From: an uncultured Treponema sp.
Lineage (GTDB): Bacteria; Spirochaetota; Spirochaetia; Treponematales; Treponemataceae
Length of the DNA stretch: 5,094 nt
Direction: 5' to 3'
Assembly (NCBI GenBank): GCA_937885475.1
Contig: CAKZZR010000063.1
Location: 1 to 5,094, forward strand
This document shows, in pieces, positions 4,922 to 5,094 of the stretch. How positions within the stretch are numbered: position 1 is the first letter of the stretch; every line of letters begins with the position of its first letter. The notes under the pieces are model-generated. The model saw only the letters and a program-made list of their open reading frames with translations. It did no database searches and was not told the origin of the DNA. A program made the position numbers and the translations under genes.

Positions 4922-5094
4922 TCCAGTCAAAAATATCGCTGATGATCTTGTCGCTGTTCTTTTCGTTCAGAAGCTCATGGCGGTCGCCCTCGTACCTGCG
5001 GAGCTCGGCATTATTCACGCCGCATGAGGCATACAAAGCCATGAGTTTTTCAAGGGATTTTCCATAGGCACCCACAGGGTCTTCAGCTCCATAC
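4899..5094 (-). CDS. Alpha/beta hydrolase, lysophospholipase/monoacylglycerol-lipase type (C-terminal end only)
   Basis: Only the last 64 codons and the TAA stop (4901-4899) are inside the window; the start and the nucleophile serine lie beyond the right edge. The visible part begins YGAEDPVGAYGKS, where Asp5 (counting from the first whole codon) fits the catalytic acid in the DPVG motif. It ends with YEGDRHELLNE, where His39 fits the catalytic histidine. Both motifs and their spacing are typical of serine alpha/beta hydrolases annotated as lysophospholipase or monoacylglycerol lipase, which split acyl esters of glycerolipids. The exact substrate is unknown. A second in-frame stop, TAG, directly follows the TAA. 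The poly(A) polymerase gene follows 15 nt later in the same frame, so the two are probably co-transcribed in addition to any promoter inside this gene's end. Confidence 0.85.
   Translation of the reverse strand, partial: YGAEDPVGAYGKSLEKLMALYASCGVNNAELRRYEGDRHELLNEKNSDKIISDIFDWIEKNVSL

Noticed and set aside
4809..5067. Plus-strand short frames opposite the hydrolase end
   Set aside because: The reverse strand encodes clear DPVG and RHELLNE hydrolase motifs; the forward frames are shadows.

Overview
The window is almost wholly coding and reads like a spirochaete chromosome, most likely Treponema or a close relative with roughly balanced GC. This assignment is an inference from protein character: a PcnB-type nucleotidyltransferase starting MLIRYG, a Wzi-like outer-membrane barrel protein, and a P-loop/Asp23-like protein of a type I associate with treponemes and clostridia. 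No database search was possible. I see no tRNA, rRNA, CRISPR array, insertion sequence or other mobile element.

Layout. (1) 1-1819, minus strand: an exported, probable outer-membrane beta-barrel protein of the Wzi-like kind, open for 606 codons and running off the left edge. (2) 1820-1896: a 77-bp divergent intergenic region with promoter-like boxes on both strands and an A8/T8 tract. (3) 1897-2907, plus: an S4-domain RluA-family pseudouridine synthase. (4) 2883-3767, plus: a 294-residue protein joining an N-terminal P-loop NTPase to a C-terminal Asp23/YloU-like domain; its start lies inside the end of gene 3. (5) 3780-4883, minus: a PcnB-type poly(A) polymerase / CCA-adding-family nucleotidyltransferase, convergent with gene 4 across only 12 nt. 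(6) 4899-5094, minus: the last 64 codons of an alpha/beta hydrolase (lysophospholipase/monoacylglycerol-lipase type), 15 nt upstream of and in frame with gene 5.

Two genes concern RNA (pseudouridylation and 3'-end nucleotide addition). The others concern the envelope or lipids (outer-membrane barrel, lipase-like hydrolase) or are of unknown role (P-loop/Asp23 fusion). Nothing makes this an obvious dedicated system or island.

The strongest unexpected signal is in translation initiation. None of the four visible starts has a Shine-Dalgarno sequence. Each instead has a sigma70 -10-like hexamer only 6-9 nt upstream, which predicts leaderless or near-leaderless mRNAs. Two of these boxes belong to an identical 10-mer, TATACTGTCT. 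The clearest purine-rich ribosome-binding-like sequence I noticed lies inside gene 4, just before an in-frame ATG at the domain boundary, so a free Asp23-like protein might also be made.
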